Part shown: positions 17,288 to 25,609 of the stretch, piece after piece
Layout: every line of letters starts with the position of its first letter
Numbering within the stretch: position 1 is the stretch's first letter
Assembly (NCBI GenBank): GCA_029834535.1
Contig: JAQMWT010000520.1
Span: forward strand, 1 to 43,608
DNA: 43,608 nt
Origin: Chrysophaeum taylorii
Lineage: Eukaryota > Sar > Pelagophyceae > Pelagomonadales > Pelagomonadaceae
Direction: 5' to 3'
Translations under genes and position numbers: made by a program
Notes under the pieces: generated by a model
Seen by the model: only the letters and a program-made list of their open reading frames with translations
What the model was told of the DNA's origin: nothing
Databases searched by the model: none

Positions 17288-17960
17288 GGCCGCGACGCGG
17301 TTTTGCCGGGCAGCACGTGCTTGAGCGTGTTGAGCGCGGGTGCGTATGACGCGGGCGACATCCGGATGTGCAGAGTTGGTGCATGCGCGTGAAGGCGAGG
17401 CAGATAGCGGCGGCTGAGGGGTAGGTGACGGGCCCGAGGGTGGCGAGGAATTTGGCGTGGGTGTGGCAGACGCCGGGGAAGTATTGGTGGCAGTGGGTGT
17501 GACGGACTGTGTGGGCGTAGCAGGTGAGCGACGGGCACGGAGGTGCTGCCGAGCGCGAACAAAGCGCTGAAGACGGAGCGCGGCGGTGTGACGTGGCTGA
17601 CCAGGAGCGCGGCGCAGGGTCGCAACGAGGTTCTGTCGAGCAGCACGTGCAAGAGTATGATGAGCGCGACTTCGGGCAGCACGAGCGGTGGACGAGAAAG
17701 TAGAGTGCGGGGCAGGGGTCAGAGGCAGAGCCGGTTGTGGTGGCGGAGGGGGAGTTGGCGAGATCTGGGTCGCGGAGGCGGGCGGCGAGTGAGCCGGTGT
17801 GGCCGCAGCAGACGATGGAGGGCTGTCGGTAGCGAGAGCTCCCTGGGGTTGAGTCCGTGCGCGAAACCGGCGCTGGAGAAGAGTTGCAGCGTGGTGGCGA
17901 GACTCACCAGGATCGTGGCGCCGAGCTGCGACGAGGCTCAGCCGGGCTGCACGCGCCTGG
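17190..17960 (-). repeat. three degenerate protein repeats with IQ-like motif inside LINE-R
   Basis: On the - strand three segments at about 17870-17960, 17545-17665 and 17190-17340 encode related peptides. Each has the pattern ARAARxxLVAxLRxxPG, then PRHxAAxLLQ, then RxFRAR. The LQxxxRA core resembles an IQ motif (IQxxxRGxxxR), which binds calmodulin or light chains in other proteins; that function is only an analogy here. Spacing is about 320 bases. The third repeat is in the same frame as, and immediately before, the RING-like finger. Confidence 0.55.
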
Positions 17961-18631
17961 GCGTGTAGATGTTGGGTGCGTGCAGCGCGGGCGACCGCTG
18001 GTAAAGTGGGGTGGGTGCAGGCTCGAGCGATCGGTAGGCAAGGCGTGGAGACGCGGTAGGGGCGTGCGACGAGCCAGGAGCCTCGACAGAGGGCGAAGGC
18101 GTTGGCGTGGGTGCGGGAGATGGCGGAGAGATGTCAGGGGCAGCGGTGTGCGCGGGAACCGGTGGCGGAGGATGGTCGACCTCAAGGTCCATGTCCGTGC
18201 CGGTGGGAAGAGGGTGTGTGCCAGACGAGGGGAGGTTCTCGGCGGCAATGTGGGTGTACATGAAGGACGGTTCGAGGTCCATAGGCGCAGGCTCGAGTGG
18301 TACGGGGTCATGAACTGTGGCGGAGGACCGCTGGCGGTGTGGGCGGCGGCGACGCGATGCAGGAGAGTTTTCGGCAGAGGGGCCGGGAGGGTGGGTGGCT
18401 GGCGCCGTGGTGGGTATTGGGAGGGGCGCGGTGGTATTGGCGTTCCCCGCGTTCGGTGGAGGCGCGATGTCCGTAGCAACAGACCCGGATGGTGGCGCGC
18501 GGCGGCGGGGGCCATGGCGGCGCGGTGCCGGTGTCGCAGCGGGCGGAGGGGGGAGTTGCATTGGTGGGTTCCCGTCGGCGAGGGGGGGAAGTAGCGGACC
18601 CTGCCTCCGATGACTCCAGGTCCATAGCCAC
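17938..18631 (-). pseudogene. Pro-rich N-terminal region of LINE-R protein
   Basis: The likely start is the Met at 18631 (MAMDLESSEAGSATSPP). A run of C residues then shifts the frame into the open frame 17938-18561. That frame is rich in Pro, Ala and Thr and contains repeated MDLE motifs (PMDLEPSFMYTHIAAENL; TDMDLEVDHPPPP). It looks like a disordered N-terminal tail. No enzymatic domain is visible. The frame ends at 17938, but a third frame continues directly into the short repeats described next, so the stop is probably a frameshift artefact or decay. Confidence 0.5.
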
Positions 18632-18710
18632 AGGCCCAGGAGGTGTGGTGTCAGTGGGCGTGGGGGAAGACCTGCGGCGACGGGAGTGGTGTCGGTCTGG
18701 TCTGTCTGTC

Positions 18711-18810
18711 TTTAAATGTCGACTGCTAAGTTTGTCTGTCTGTCTGTTTGTCTGTCTTTAAATGTCGACTGTTAAGAGGGGGGGGTGTGTGTGGGGAGCA
18801 TGAAGGATGA
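18711..18810 (-). repeat. two tiny 3'-end fragments of LINE-R in a TCTG/TTTG microsatellite
   Basis: TTTAAATGTCGACTGCTAAG at 18711-18730 is a 20-base 3' terminus. A second fragment at 18757-18810 (about 54 bases, with GTTAAG instead of GCTAAG) extends through the G-run and GTGTGTG tract of the LINE-R tail. They are separated and flanked by TCTG/TTTG repeats. Both have the same orientation as the full-length element, whose 5' end abuts the first fragment. Confidence 0.85.
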
Positions 18811-18903
18811 AGGTCTGTTTGTCTGTCCCCCGATTTAGGGTAAGGATCAGGTTGTCCCCCGATTTAAGGTAAGGATCAGGTAGGCCCGCGAGCCAGGCAG
18901 GCA

Positions 18904-19480
18904 TTGATCCTCCAAGCCGTCTACGACGACCTCGCAGACTGTTTCCACGACCCGCGGCGGCTCTTTCAGCGCGCCATTCTCACGCCCCGTCGAAACGATG
19001 TTGTCGATGCTGACAACGCGCGCGTGAACGCGGCCTTTTTTTCCCGGAGACGAGGCGTCGGAGTTCTTTTCGGCCGACTAGGTTGGGTCGGAAGACGACG
19101 CCTCGCTCTTTACAGTCGAGTTTTCAACTCCCTGACAGCCAACGGCATGCTGACTTTGATCGCGAGCTTAAAGTCTTCGCAACCTCGACCCGTCGCACGG
19201 CCACTGCAACGGTACCAGATACATGATTGATCGTGTCGTTGTCACCGAGGCTCCTCCAACCTGTATCCCTTAAGGCCCGCCTACGCCAAACGATCAACAA
19301 GAGCCAGGGCCAGACGCCCCGCGAGGTCGGCGTCCTCTTGGCGAAGCCCGTCTTCTGCCACGTCCAGCTCTACGTGGCTCTCTGTCGATCGGCAACCCCG
19401 AGGATATCCTCTTCTGAGTCGACGACTCCACCCTACTCCACACGTGTTGCGCAATACCGATAAGCCCCCTCCCGGCGTCT
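18904..19480 (+). pseudogene. Helitron-type Pif1 helicase, C-terminal fragment (copy 1)
   Basis: Frames on the + strand yield the end of a Helitron Pif1-like helicase. They are RRLFQRAILTPRRNDVVDADNARV (about 18955-19025), NSLTANGM (about 19128), LRNLDPSHGHCNGTRYMIDRVVVTEAPPTC (about 19175-19260), and TINKSQGQTPREVGVLLAKPVF followed by QLYVALCR (about 19290-19390). These are the late helicase motifs of RepHel proteins, which replicate Helitrons by a rolling-circle mechanism. Stops and frameshifts between the pieces, and the absence of the Rep domain and early helicase motifs, make it a dead fragment. It lies in the 1.1-kb unit repeated at 20829-21930. Confidence 0.75.
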
Positions 19481-19486
19481 ACACGC

Positions 19487-19798
19487 GCACTATAGGTGAA
19501 CTTGCTGGAACCAGGTGAACTTACTGAGGTTAGAGATTGGGACTAGGCGAACTTAGTGTCCAGGTGAACTTACTGAGACCAAGTGTGAACTTACTGGGGC
19601 TTTCAGAGTAAACTCAAAGCTTAGCGGCGTGTGCGGATCAAAGCAGCTTGGATTGGCGGGGGTGAGAGCGACGAGCTCGAAGGAGAGTGGGGTGAGTGGG
19701 TGTGGGTTTACGCCGAACTTACTGGGGGTAGAGATTGGGTTTACGCCGAACTTACTGGGGTTAGAGATTGGGACTAGGTGAACTTACTGGCCTGTGTG
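19487..19798 (+). repeat. minisatellite based on AGGTGAACTTACTGG, copy 1
   Basis: Short units of the type CCAGGTGAACTTACTGGG alternate with a longer TTTAGAGATTGGGACTAGG spacer. They follow the helicase fragment directly. The block ends in GGGACTAGGTGAACTTACTG; the same end is found at 21909-21928, after which the two copies diverge. No coding potential. Confidence 0.85.
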
Positions 19799-20139
19799 GC
19801 AGTAATACCCATTTCCCCCCACTTGCCTGCTTGCCACATGACTTACCCTGATTGTTGCCCTGGTATTGACCTTGCGTTTATGGGGGGGTGTCATCTTGAC
19901 ACCTTCACCTGCGCTTCCACTGGACCCAATGTACCGGGCATTTGTATTGCTTTCTTGCTGTCTTCTTGATATTACCCTCTTTTGATTGTTCGATTTCGTG
20001 ATGGCGTGAGGTATTACGCTGAGATCGGGCGTGCGGCGGTTTCACCCGTGGTTCGGGTAGGGAGAAAGGGTTGTTGAGGCCTCCGGTCCGACCAGGAGGG
20101 GCGGGTATCTGCGAAAACCACTACACCTGACCTTGTGTT
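19799..20139. other. no recognisable gene
   Basis: Unique sequence between the minisatellite and the truncated LINE-R copy. It has one short open frame (19778-19969) without recognisable features and a CCTCC...GGAGG hairpin near 20080-20100. I see nothing else to annotate. Confidence 0.5.
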
Positions 20140-20823
20140 TTTAAATGTCGACTGCTAAGAGGGGGGTGTGTGTGGGGAGCATGAAGGATGTGGGTGGGTT
20201 TGTGGGGTATGAGGGATGTGCCTGACGGGCGGAGATAAGTACGCGGGACCTAGTCGGGGTCATCGCCGAGGCGTGGGGCAGGCGAAGAGAGGACGGGCCC
20301 CGCCCGTAGGTCGTACGCATGCTGCCGCCGGACGTATGTGCGACGAAGGGTGACGTCCTGCTGGGATCGGGCGGCATGGGTGGGGTTCCCCGAGGCGGCG
20401 ACATGGGTGAGGGCGGTGAGGGCACAGCGAGCCCGGCCTAATGCGTTGGCGATCCCCCACTCACGGTAGATGCGGCGAGTTTGGGCCGCCTTTGCCTCTG
20501 TGAAGTTGGCGCAGCCGCTTGCCACCCAGGTTCGCGCAGCGATGCGCTCTGCGCATGTTTGGGCGAGAGCGTGGCACGCCGCGCTGGCCTCACCGAAGGC
20601 ACCAAAGACGAGGCCGGCGACGGTGCCGTAGCTGCGTAGCCGCTGTTCGACAGGGCCCAAGAAGCCAGGCGGTGGTGCTGTACCCGGCTGGGGGATGATG
20701 GCGTCGATGCCGCGGGCGTGATCGAGGTATTCGGAGTGGACTTGCGCTGCGCGCCGATCGACAGGCGACGGGTGGGAGGGATGGAGGGCGTGGGCGGTGT
20801 ACAACGAACCCCAAGCGAGGGTT
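20140..20823 (-). mobile_element. 5'-truncated LINE-R copy
   Basis: This copy matches 12718-13402 of the full-length element with only scattered substitutions. It covers the 3' UTR and the last 185 residues of the C-terminal domain (open frame 20250-20804). Truncation falls just downstream of the DxK nuclease motif, so it cannot encode a working nuclease. 5' truncation at a variable point is the normal product of incomplete target-primed reverse transcription. The 3' flank here is AACACAAGG rather than the GACAGACA seen at the other copies. Confidence 0.9.
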
Positions 20824-20828
20824 GCTTG

Positions 20829-20970
20829 TCTTCCTAACTACTAATCGACAGATGTTTGTCTGTTTGTTTGTTTGTTTGTTTGTTTGTCTGTCTGTCCCTC
20901 GATTTAGGGTAAGGATCAGGTAGGCGCGAGAGTAAGGATCAGGTAGACGCGAGAGCCAGACAGTAGTGAT
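20829..20970. repeat. 1.1-kb repeated unit, left part, copy 2 (uninterrupted microsatellite)
   Basis: Same border as 12658, then TTTG/TCTG repeats, then CGATTTAGGGTAAGGATCAG twice in shortened form. The microsatellite is continuous here, so this stretch represents the site before insertion of the full-length LINE-R found in copy 1. It ends with CAGACAGTAGTGAT (20957-20970), one half of a target duplication. Confidence 0.85.
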
Positions 20971-21012
20971 GCCCACACACACCCCCCCCTCTTAACAGTC
21001 GACATTTAAAGA
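20971..21012 (+). mobile_element. 42-base LINE-R 3' fragment with 14-bp target duplication
   Basis: The insert carries only the last bases of LINE-R (C-rich tract, CTTAACAGTCGACATTTAAA, GA), in the orientation opposite to the other copies. It is bracketed by CAGACAGTAGTGAT at 20957-20970 and 21013-21026. Copy 1 of the unit (18885-18910) lacks this insert. Confidence 0.9.
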
Positions 21013-21023
21013 CAGACAGTAGT

Positions 21024-21600
21024 GATCCTCCAAGCCGTCTACGGCGACCTCGCAGACTATTTCCACGACCCGCGGCGGCTCTTTCAGCGCGCCATTCTCA
21101 CGCCCCGTCGAAACGATGTTGTCGATGCTGACAACGCGCGCATGACCGCGGCCTTTTTTCCCCAAAGACGAGGCGTCGGAGTTCTTTTCGGCTGACTAGG
21201 CTGGGTCGGAAGACGACGCCTCGCTCTCAAGAGTCGAGTTTTGAACTCCCCGACAACCAACGGCATGCTGACTTTGATCGCGAGCTTAAAGTCTTCGCAA
21301 CCTCGACCCGTCGCATGGCCACTGCAACGGTACCAGATACATGATCGATCGTGTCGTGTCACCGAGGCTCCTCCAACCTGTATCCCTTAAGGCCCGCCGA
21401 CGCCAAACGATCAACAAGAGCCAGGGCCAGACGCCCCGCGAGGTCGGCGTCCTCTTGCCCAAGCCCGTCTTCTGCCTCGTCCAGCTCTACGTGGCTCTCT
21501 GTCGAGTCGGCAACCCCGAGGTTATTCTCTTCCGGGTCGACGACTCCACCCTACCCCACACGTGCTGCGCAATACCGATAAGCCCCCTCCCGGTGTCTAC
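21024..21600 (+). pseudogene. Helitron-type Pif1 helicase, C-terminal fragment (copy 2)
   Basis: Homologous over its whole length to 18904-19480 with a modest number of substitutions. It contains the same pieces: FQRAILTPRRNDVVDADNARM (about 21080-21145), NGTRYMID (about 21320-21350), TINKSQGQTPREVGVLLPKP (about 21405-21465) and QLYVALCRVGNPEV. Frames are broken in the same region, with an extra base difference near 21357. Like copy 1 it lacks the Rep and N-terminal helicase domains. The two copies arose by duplication or by transposition of the whole 1.1-kb unit rather than independently. Confidence 0.75.
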
Positions 21601-21606
21601 ACGCGC

Positions 21607-21930
21607 ACTGTAGGTGAACTTACTGGGACCAGGTGAACTTACTGGGTTTAGAGATTGGGACTAGGTGAACTGAGTGACCAGGTGAACTTACTGAGACCAG
21701 GTGAATTTACTGGGCTTAGAGATTGGGACTAGGTGAACTGAGTGAACTGAGTGACCAGGTGAACTTAACTTACTGGGACCAGGTGAATTTACTGGGTTTA
21801 GAGATTGGGACTAGATGAACTGAGTGACCAGTTGATAGCGACGAGCTCGAAGGAGAGTGGGGTGAGTGGGTGTGAGCACGAGTGGGTTTACGCCGGGTTA
21901 GAGATTGGGACTAGGTGAACTTACTGGCCT
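21607..21930 (+). repeat. minisatellite based on AGGTGAACTTACTGG, copy 2
   Basis: Same repeat family as 19487-19798, with extra GGTGAACTGAGTGACCA units and a different number of spacer blocks. It ends at GGACTAGGTGAACTTACTGG, immediately followed by copia B. The 5' end of copia B is missing, so this border is also a breakpoint. Confidence 0.85.
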
Positions 21931-21942
21931 GCACTTGTCTGC

Positions 21943-23631
21943 ATTAATGAAGATGCCCTGCCCGAACATTTAAAGACTTGGCATGTCAACTCTTCCCATC
22001 AACTATCAGTCGATGCTCGTAATAATCTCGAACGACTCTACTACCAAGAGTCATACAATCTCGTTCGTCCTGAATTAAATGAGGATGTTAAACTTGTCCT
22101 CGCTTTATTAGATACCCGATTCCCTAAATCAATTGTGTATGATTCATCTCTAACTAACATGTCCATTACAGGTCTCTCTAATACCGACTGGATCAAACAC
22201 TGCGAAACTTATGCTGGTTTCTTGTACACATTTTTTAATCTGGAATCACAAGACAAACCAGCACTCGCTATGTGGCCTCAATTAAAGAAGATATATGCAC
22301 TTACTGCACATCCTAATAAACTACGTGCAGTAATGCTTTTAGCTTACCATTACTATGAGACAGTGTCTTGTACAGATGTTACTGAGCTTAAATCTCAGTT
22401 TAATCGAATGCCTTTAAATGTTAATTGGTATGCCCATGTATTTGTCGAACAACTCCTTGCTTTCCAATCTCAGGCAAAGCAATTAAATAATGATGAAGCA
22501 TCAATCCAATTTAATAACTCCATAATCACTCTTAAAGCTCACGAGGAGATCCACCGTCTATATGCTAATCGCTCGGATCACGAGCGCTATTCTCAATCTT
22601 TATTGGAATGGTGTAAACTCCTAGAGACACGCTCTGGGAGCAACTCGACTCACGACCCTGAATTGTTAAAGCTAGTTGATCCTAATGACGTTCGTCCGTT
22701 ATTGGAGTTCCTGTTAAAGATATACAATGAAACAAAGTTTTCCTCTAACCGACGCTTGGATAAACCCGCTTCCTGGATCCCTTACATCCCTGGTACTACC
22801 GCTACCAAGCCACCTAAGGTATTATTGATGGATACTATTCATCAATCCCACGACTCCCTAAACAATGCTTGCTCGTTGTTAGCTACTGTAGCTGGACAAT
22901 CTGACTTCAACGCTCGTAAGCTTCGTAATGCAAAAGATAAAGCATCGACAATTTCACGTCGTGACACGTTGTACTATCGTCCACCTTCAAATTATAACGT
23001 CAAAGGTACCAGCTTCGATCGTCCTGTCTACTCACCCTCCTCTAACCGTAATGCACGCTCTAATATGTCTCTTATGGACCGGGCTACTTATCAAGTTGAT
23101 CGTCTTCGCCACCTGTTTGGTAAATTACAGGAAGCGAATCCCAACCCCTCTACCGACTCTAAAATGGTACAGGAGGAAATGAAAAGCTTACTGAGTACCC
23201 TCTGGACAACCGCTTCTCGAGCTTCGACACAGTCCTTAGATCCTGATGAAGCCACCCAAGTTCATCTCTACTTATCTCGAGTTGATACTGTGTCCAATAC
23301 CATCATGAACCTCTTAGAAGCCGATAAGGAATCTCATGTTTCAGAAGAAAAGTATCAAGCTGAAACATCTGCTCCTGAAGCGTCCCCCAGTGATGTGGAG
23401 CAGAGGGGGACTGCTGGTACAGAGAAAATGTTCCACACTTTTCTGTCCATTAAAGATGATGAAATCGATAACATCCCTCAGCCGCTATTGCAGCACATAA
23501 ATGCTAAAGCTCAGAATGCTATCGTTCGTCGTCAAGCTCGGGAAACTTCCTCGCACTCTGAGCTCCCCAATAATCTACCCAACGAAGATAATGAAGATGG
23601 CACAGACCCCCTGTGTTGCTACCAAAATTAA
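21943..23631 (+). CDS. copia gag-like protein (copy B), 5'-truncated
   Basis: The frame is open from the left border of the element; the first Met is at 22135, but the in-frame residues before it (INEDALPEHLKTWHV...) look like coding sequence, so the true start is lost. The remaining part is mostly helical and polar (HCETYAGFLYTFFNLE, LRAVMLLAYHYYETVSC, SLLEWCKLLETRS), as expected of a gag capsid protein. I see no CCHC zinc knuckle. The last 130 bases overlap the protease frame in a different register, so a frameshift would be needed to join them. The assignment rests mainly on position before the protease. Confidence 0.6.
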   Translation: MNEDALPEHLKTWHVNSSHQLSVDARNNLERLYYQESYNLVRPELNEDVKLVLALLDTRFPKSIVYDSSLTNMSITGLSNTDWIKHCETYAGFLYTFFNLESQDKPALAMWPQLKKIYALTAHPNKLRAVMLLAYHYYETVSCTDVTELKSQFNRMPLNVNWYAHVFVEQLLAFQSQAKQLNNDEASIQFNNSIITLKAHEEIHRLYANRSDHERYSQSLLEWCKLLETRSGSNSTHDPELLKLVDPNDVRPLLEFLLKIYNETKFSSNRRLDKPASWIPYIPGTTATKPPKVLLMDTIHQSHDSLNNACSLLATVAGQSDFNARKLRNAKDKASTISRRDTLYYRPPSNYNVKGTSFDRPVYSPSSNRNARSNMSLMDRATYQVDRLRHLFGKLQEANPNPSTDSKMVQEEMKSLLSTLWTTASRASTQSLDPDEATQVHLYLSRVDTVSNTIMNLLEADKESHVSEEKYQAETSAPEASPSDVEQRGTAGTEKMFHTFLSIKDDEIDNIPQPLLQHINAKAQNAIVRRQARETSSHSELPNNLPNEDNEDGTDPLCCYQN

Positions 23632-24394
23632 TACTGGTTTTACACTCGTCGTTGTGCCTTCCGAACAAACGCAAAGTTTCATGACACAGTACGTGTTTGG
23701 TCAAAGCTCAACACATGCCTGTTATGCAACAATGCTTAAACTGTACAACGAGTACAATTTGCCGCTAATGACTACGCCAGGATATGCTGACACATGTGCT
23801 TCTCAACATGTAATTAACTTTAAACGTTACGCTGATCCTATCCACATCGTAAAGCTACCCGAGTCCTTATCACCTGCTATCCAGACTGCTACGGATACGC
23901 AGAGTATCACACATGCTATGATTATAAGGACCGTCATTCCCGCTCTCCCAAAGCATCCAAATGTGGGATATGTAAAGCTAGACGTTGCGCTTTTCCTACC
24001 CAAGCAAAACGACCATAACGATCCCGATCTGCACATCATCAGTATGACTCAATGGGGAGAAGATAAACTTGGTATACATCTTTATGGAGTTGAATTTAAA
24101 GGACAATCATCTATCCAGAGTAAAATTGATGATAATGTCAAGATTACTTTGTTTAGACTGAATAACCTGTTGCCTACTCTACCAATTTATTCGCTACAAC
24201 AAGCAAAAGCGCGTAAAATGGAACTTCGCTCACTACAGTTCAGACTATGTGCTTTTAATGAACAACGCGAAATGCTTAAACTATATTCCACCCTCATGGA
24301 ACGCGTAATTTACGTCCCATGGCTTAAAACCATCCTGGAGTCAATGCATTCGCAGCTGCCTTACATACGCAAGCATTCCCCACCTCCCGTATGA
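23501..24394 (+). CDS. copia aspartic protease region (copy B)
   Basis: The frame is shifted relative to gag. It contains YADTCASQHV (Asp at 23789), the copia variant of the retropepsin active site (usually DSGAS or DTGAS), followed by the expected beta-rich segment and ISMTQWGEDKLGIHLYGVEF, which corresponds to the LLSVSQL...GY.V.F block of copia proteases. The protease matures the polyprotein inside the particle. The Gly-to-Cys change in the active-site loop (DTCAS) is unusual. The frame ends at a TGA at 24392-24394, after which the same frame stays open to 25609, so the stop may be a late mutation or a readthrough site. Confidence 0.7.
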   Translation: MLKLRMLSFVVKLGKLPRTLSSPIIYPTKIMKMAQTPCVATKINTGFTLVVVPSEQTQSFMTQYVFGQSSTHACYATMLKLYNEYNLPLMTTPGYADTCASQHVINFKRYADPIHIVKLPESLSPAIQTATDTQSITHAMIIRTVIPALPKHPNVGYVKLDVALFLPKQNDHNDPDLHIISMTQWGEDKLGIHLYGVEFKGQSSIQSKIDDNVKITLFRLNNLLPTLPIYSLQQAKARKMELRSLQFRLCAFNEQREMLKLYSTLMERVIYVPWLKTILESMHSQLPYIRKHSPPPV

Positions 24395-25609
24395 CGCAAG
24401 GTTACCACACGTTTGCTTCACACAGTAACTACGTCTCCTAGCTCACGAACACCTACTGTAACTCTACTTTGCTCTGGGATGTCCACTCCTGCATTCTTGG
24501 CTTGCGCTTCTAATGACTTGCAAATCAACATCAACGTTAAAGTTCTTGTTGAGAGCGACGACAATCTCACGCACATGCTACGAAGACGTTTTGGTAATTC
24601 CATCGAAGTTTTCCCATCCCTACCCAAGTTTCTCACATATCTCCATCGAGCATCGGACGTCGAACGTGCAAGATATTACACCGATATAGTGGAACTGACA
24701 TCACCATGCACAAATCGCAACATAATCAATGGGAGATCCATTTCCACCTTCGAGCGTGATATGGACGATTCCTTGTTTCCAAGTGCTCTAAGTGTACTTG
24801 AGCTTTTAAAGCCGCTTGTTCTTTTCATGGAAATGACACCACCACACTCCGCATCGTATGAAGACCATATACGAGTTGCTAATCTCATCTTCTCAACGAT
24901 GCACTATACGGTGGATATATGTGACCGATTTCCATGCTATCTGTGTGGAGATTATCAAGCCAGAGAAAGATGGATCCTCGTTGCACGCAAATATAACACC
25001 GGCCATCTTGATCTGCTTTCCTGGCCTAACAAACGAGTCACTTCCTTTCTGGACATTGCAGACCACGCTAATTCCATCAGTCGCAAGTTAATAGTCGACG
25101 AACCTTGGACGCAGGTCTTTCCCGACATACCATTCGTGTCCACACCTAAAACCTACAACATCTTCAGTCGCACAGGATCCGTTCGTTTAACTGTGACTGA
25201 GCTTGAAACCTTAACCATGCTGTTTCTTCGTCTGCACTCTAACAAAACAGTCGAACATCCAAGTCAAGATGAAATGGAGGGCATTTCTAACTTTCGCCTG
25301 GGATTCTTGACTAATTCAAGAAAACAGCTTGCTTGTATGAGATCTCCTATTGAACTCAAAGCTTTTGTGCTCCTCTATAATATTATAGCACGCTTATTCC
25401 CTAAATCTGTCACATTACCTGTGTCCTTTCGTATTACAACTATCGAATCTAACCAACCATCTCACAGGTTATTCTTAAATAAATCCTCTACTTCCTCCAT
25501 CATTTACATCACCGGTGGAAGACACACAGGCGGAGACATAACAGTTTCTAACTCCTCTTCTAAATACCAGGCACATATAATGCTTTTGGCGAAACCTATA
25601 CCTTCCTAA
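24395..25609 (+). CDS. conserved unassigned domain between copia protease and integrase (copy B, part 1)
   Basis: Continues the protease frame after a single stop. It aligns by eye with copy C (about 37055-36050, - strand). Shared blocks are DIVELTSPCTNRNI / DIIEITPPCTNRNL, LLKPLVLFMEMTPPH / LLQPLVLLAEMTPPH, CGDYQARERWILVARKYNTG / CGDYQSRERWICIARRYSTG, and ESNQPSHRLFLNKSSTSS / ETNQPSHRLLLTTSSTSH. The conserved CGDYQxRERW block and the PPCTNRN motif suggest a folded domain under selection. I do not recognise it; standard copia elements have only a short pre-integrase segment here. The frame ends through a 1-base shift near 25578, where copy C keeps KYQTSINAFGSTYTF. Confidence 0.6.
   Translation, partial: RKVTTRLLHTVTTSPSSRTPTVTLLCSGMSTPAFLACASNDLQININVKVLVESDDNLTHMLRRRFGNSIEVFPSLPKFLTYLHRASDVERARYYTDIVELTSPCTNRNIINGRSISTFERDMDDSLFPSALSVLELLKPLVLFMEMTPPHSASYEDHIRVANLIFSTMHYTVDICDRFPCYLCGDYQARERWILVARKYNTGHLDLLSWPNKRVTSFLDIADHANSISRKLIVDEPWTQVFPDIPFVSTPKTYNIFSRTGSVRLTVTELETLTMLFLRLHSNKTVEHPSQDEMEGISNFRLGFLTNSRKQLACMRSPIELKAFVLLYNIIARLFPKSVTLPVSFRITTIESNQPSHRLFLNKSSTSSIIYITGGRHTGGDITVSNSSSKYQAHIMLLAKPIPS

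Larger units (their letters stand above)
12718..18697 (-). mobile_element. non-LTR retrotransposon with RING-like finger, RT and PD-(D/E)XK nuclease (LINE-R)
   Basis: About 6.0 kb on the - strand. The 5' end is near 18697, where the element meets a TCTG microsatellite and the 3' end of another copy. The 3' end is the motif CTTAGCAGTCGACATTTAAA (12718-12737 on the + strand, reversed), which recurs at four other places in the window. Domain order is a Pro-rich N-terminus, three short repeats, a RING-like zinc finger, an Ala/Pro-rich linker, RT with QQGDP and MDDG, then a restriction-like nuclease. A C-terminal PD-(D/E)XK nuclease places it with the RLE-bearing LINEs (R2/NeSL/CRE type) rather than the APE-bearing ones. 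Single-base frameshifts interrupt the frame in at least three places. A 5'-truncated copy at 20140-20823 is nearly identical to 12718-13402. Confidence 0.8.

Noticed and set aside
20075..20125. Helitron 3' terminus at the CCTCC...GGAGG hairpin
   Set aside because: No CTRR end follows at the right distance, and the sequence is absent from the second copy of the unit.
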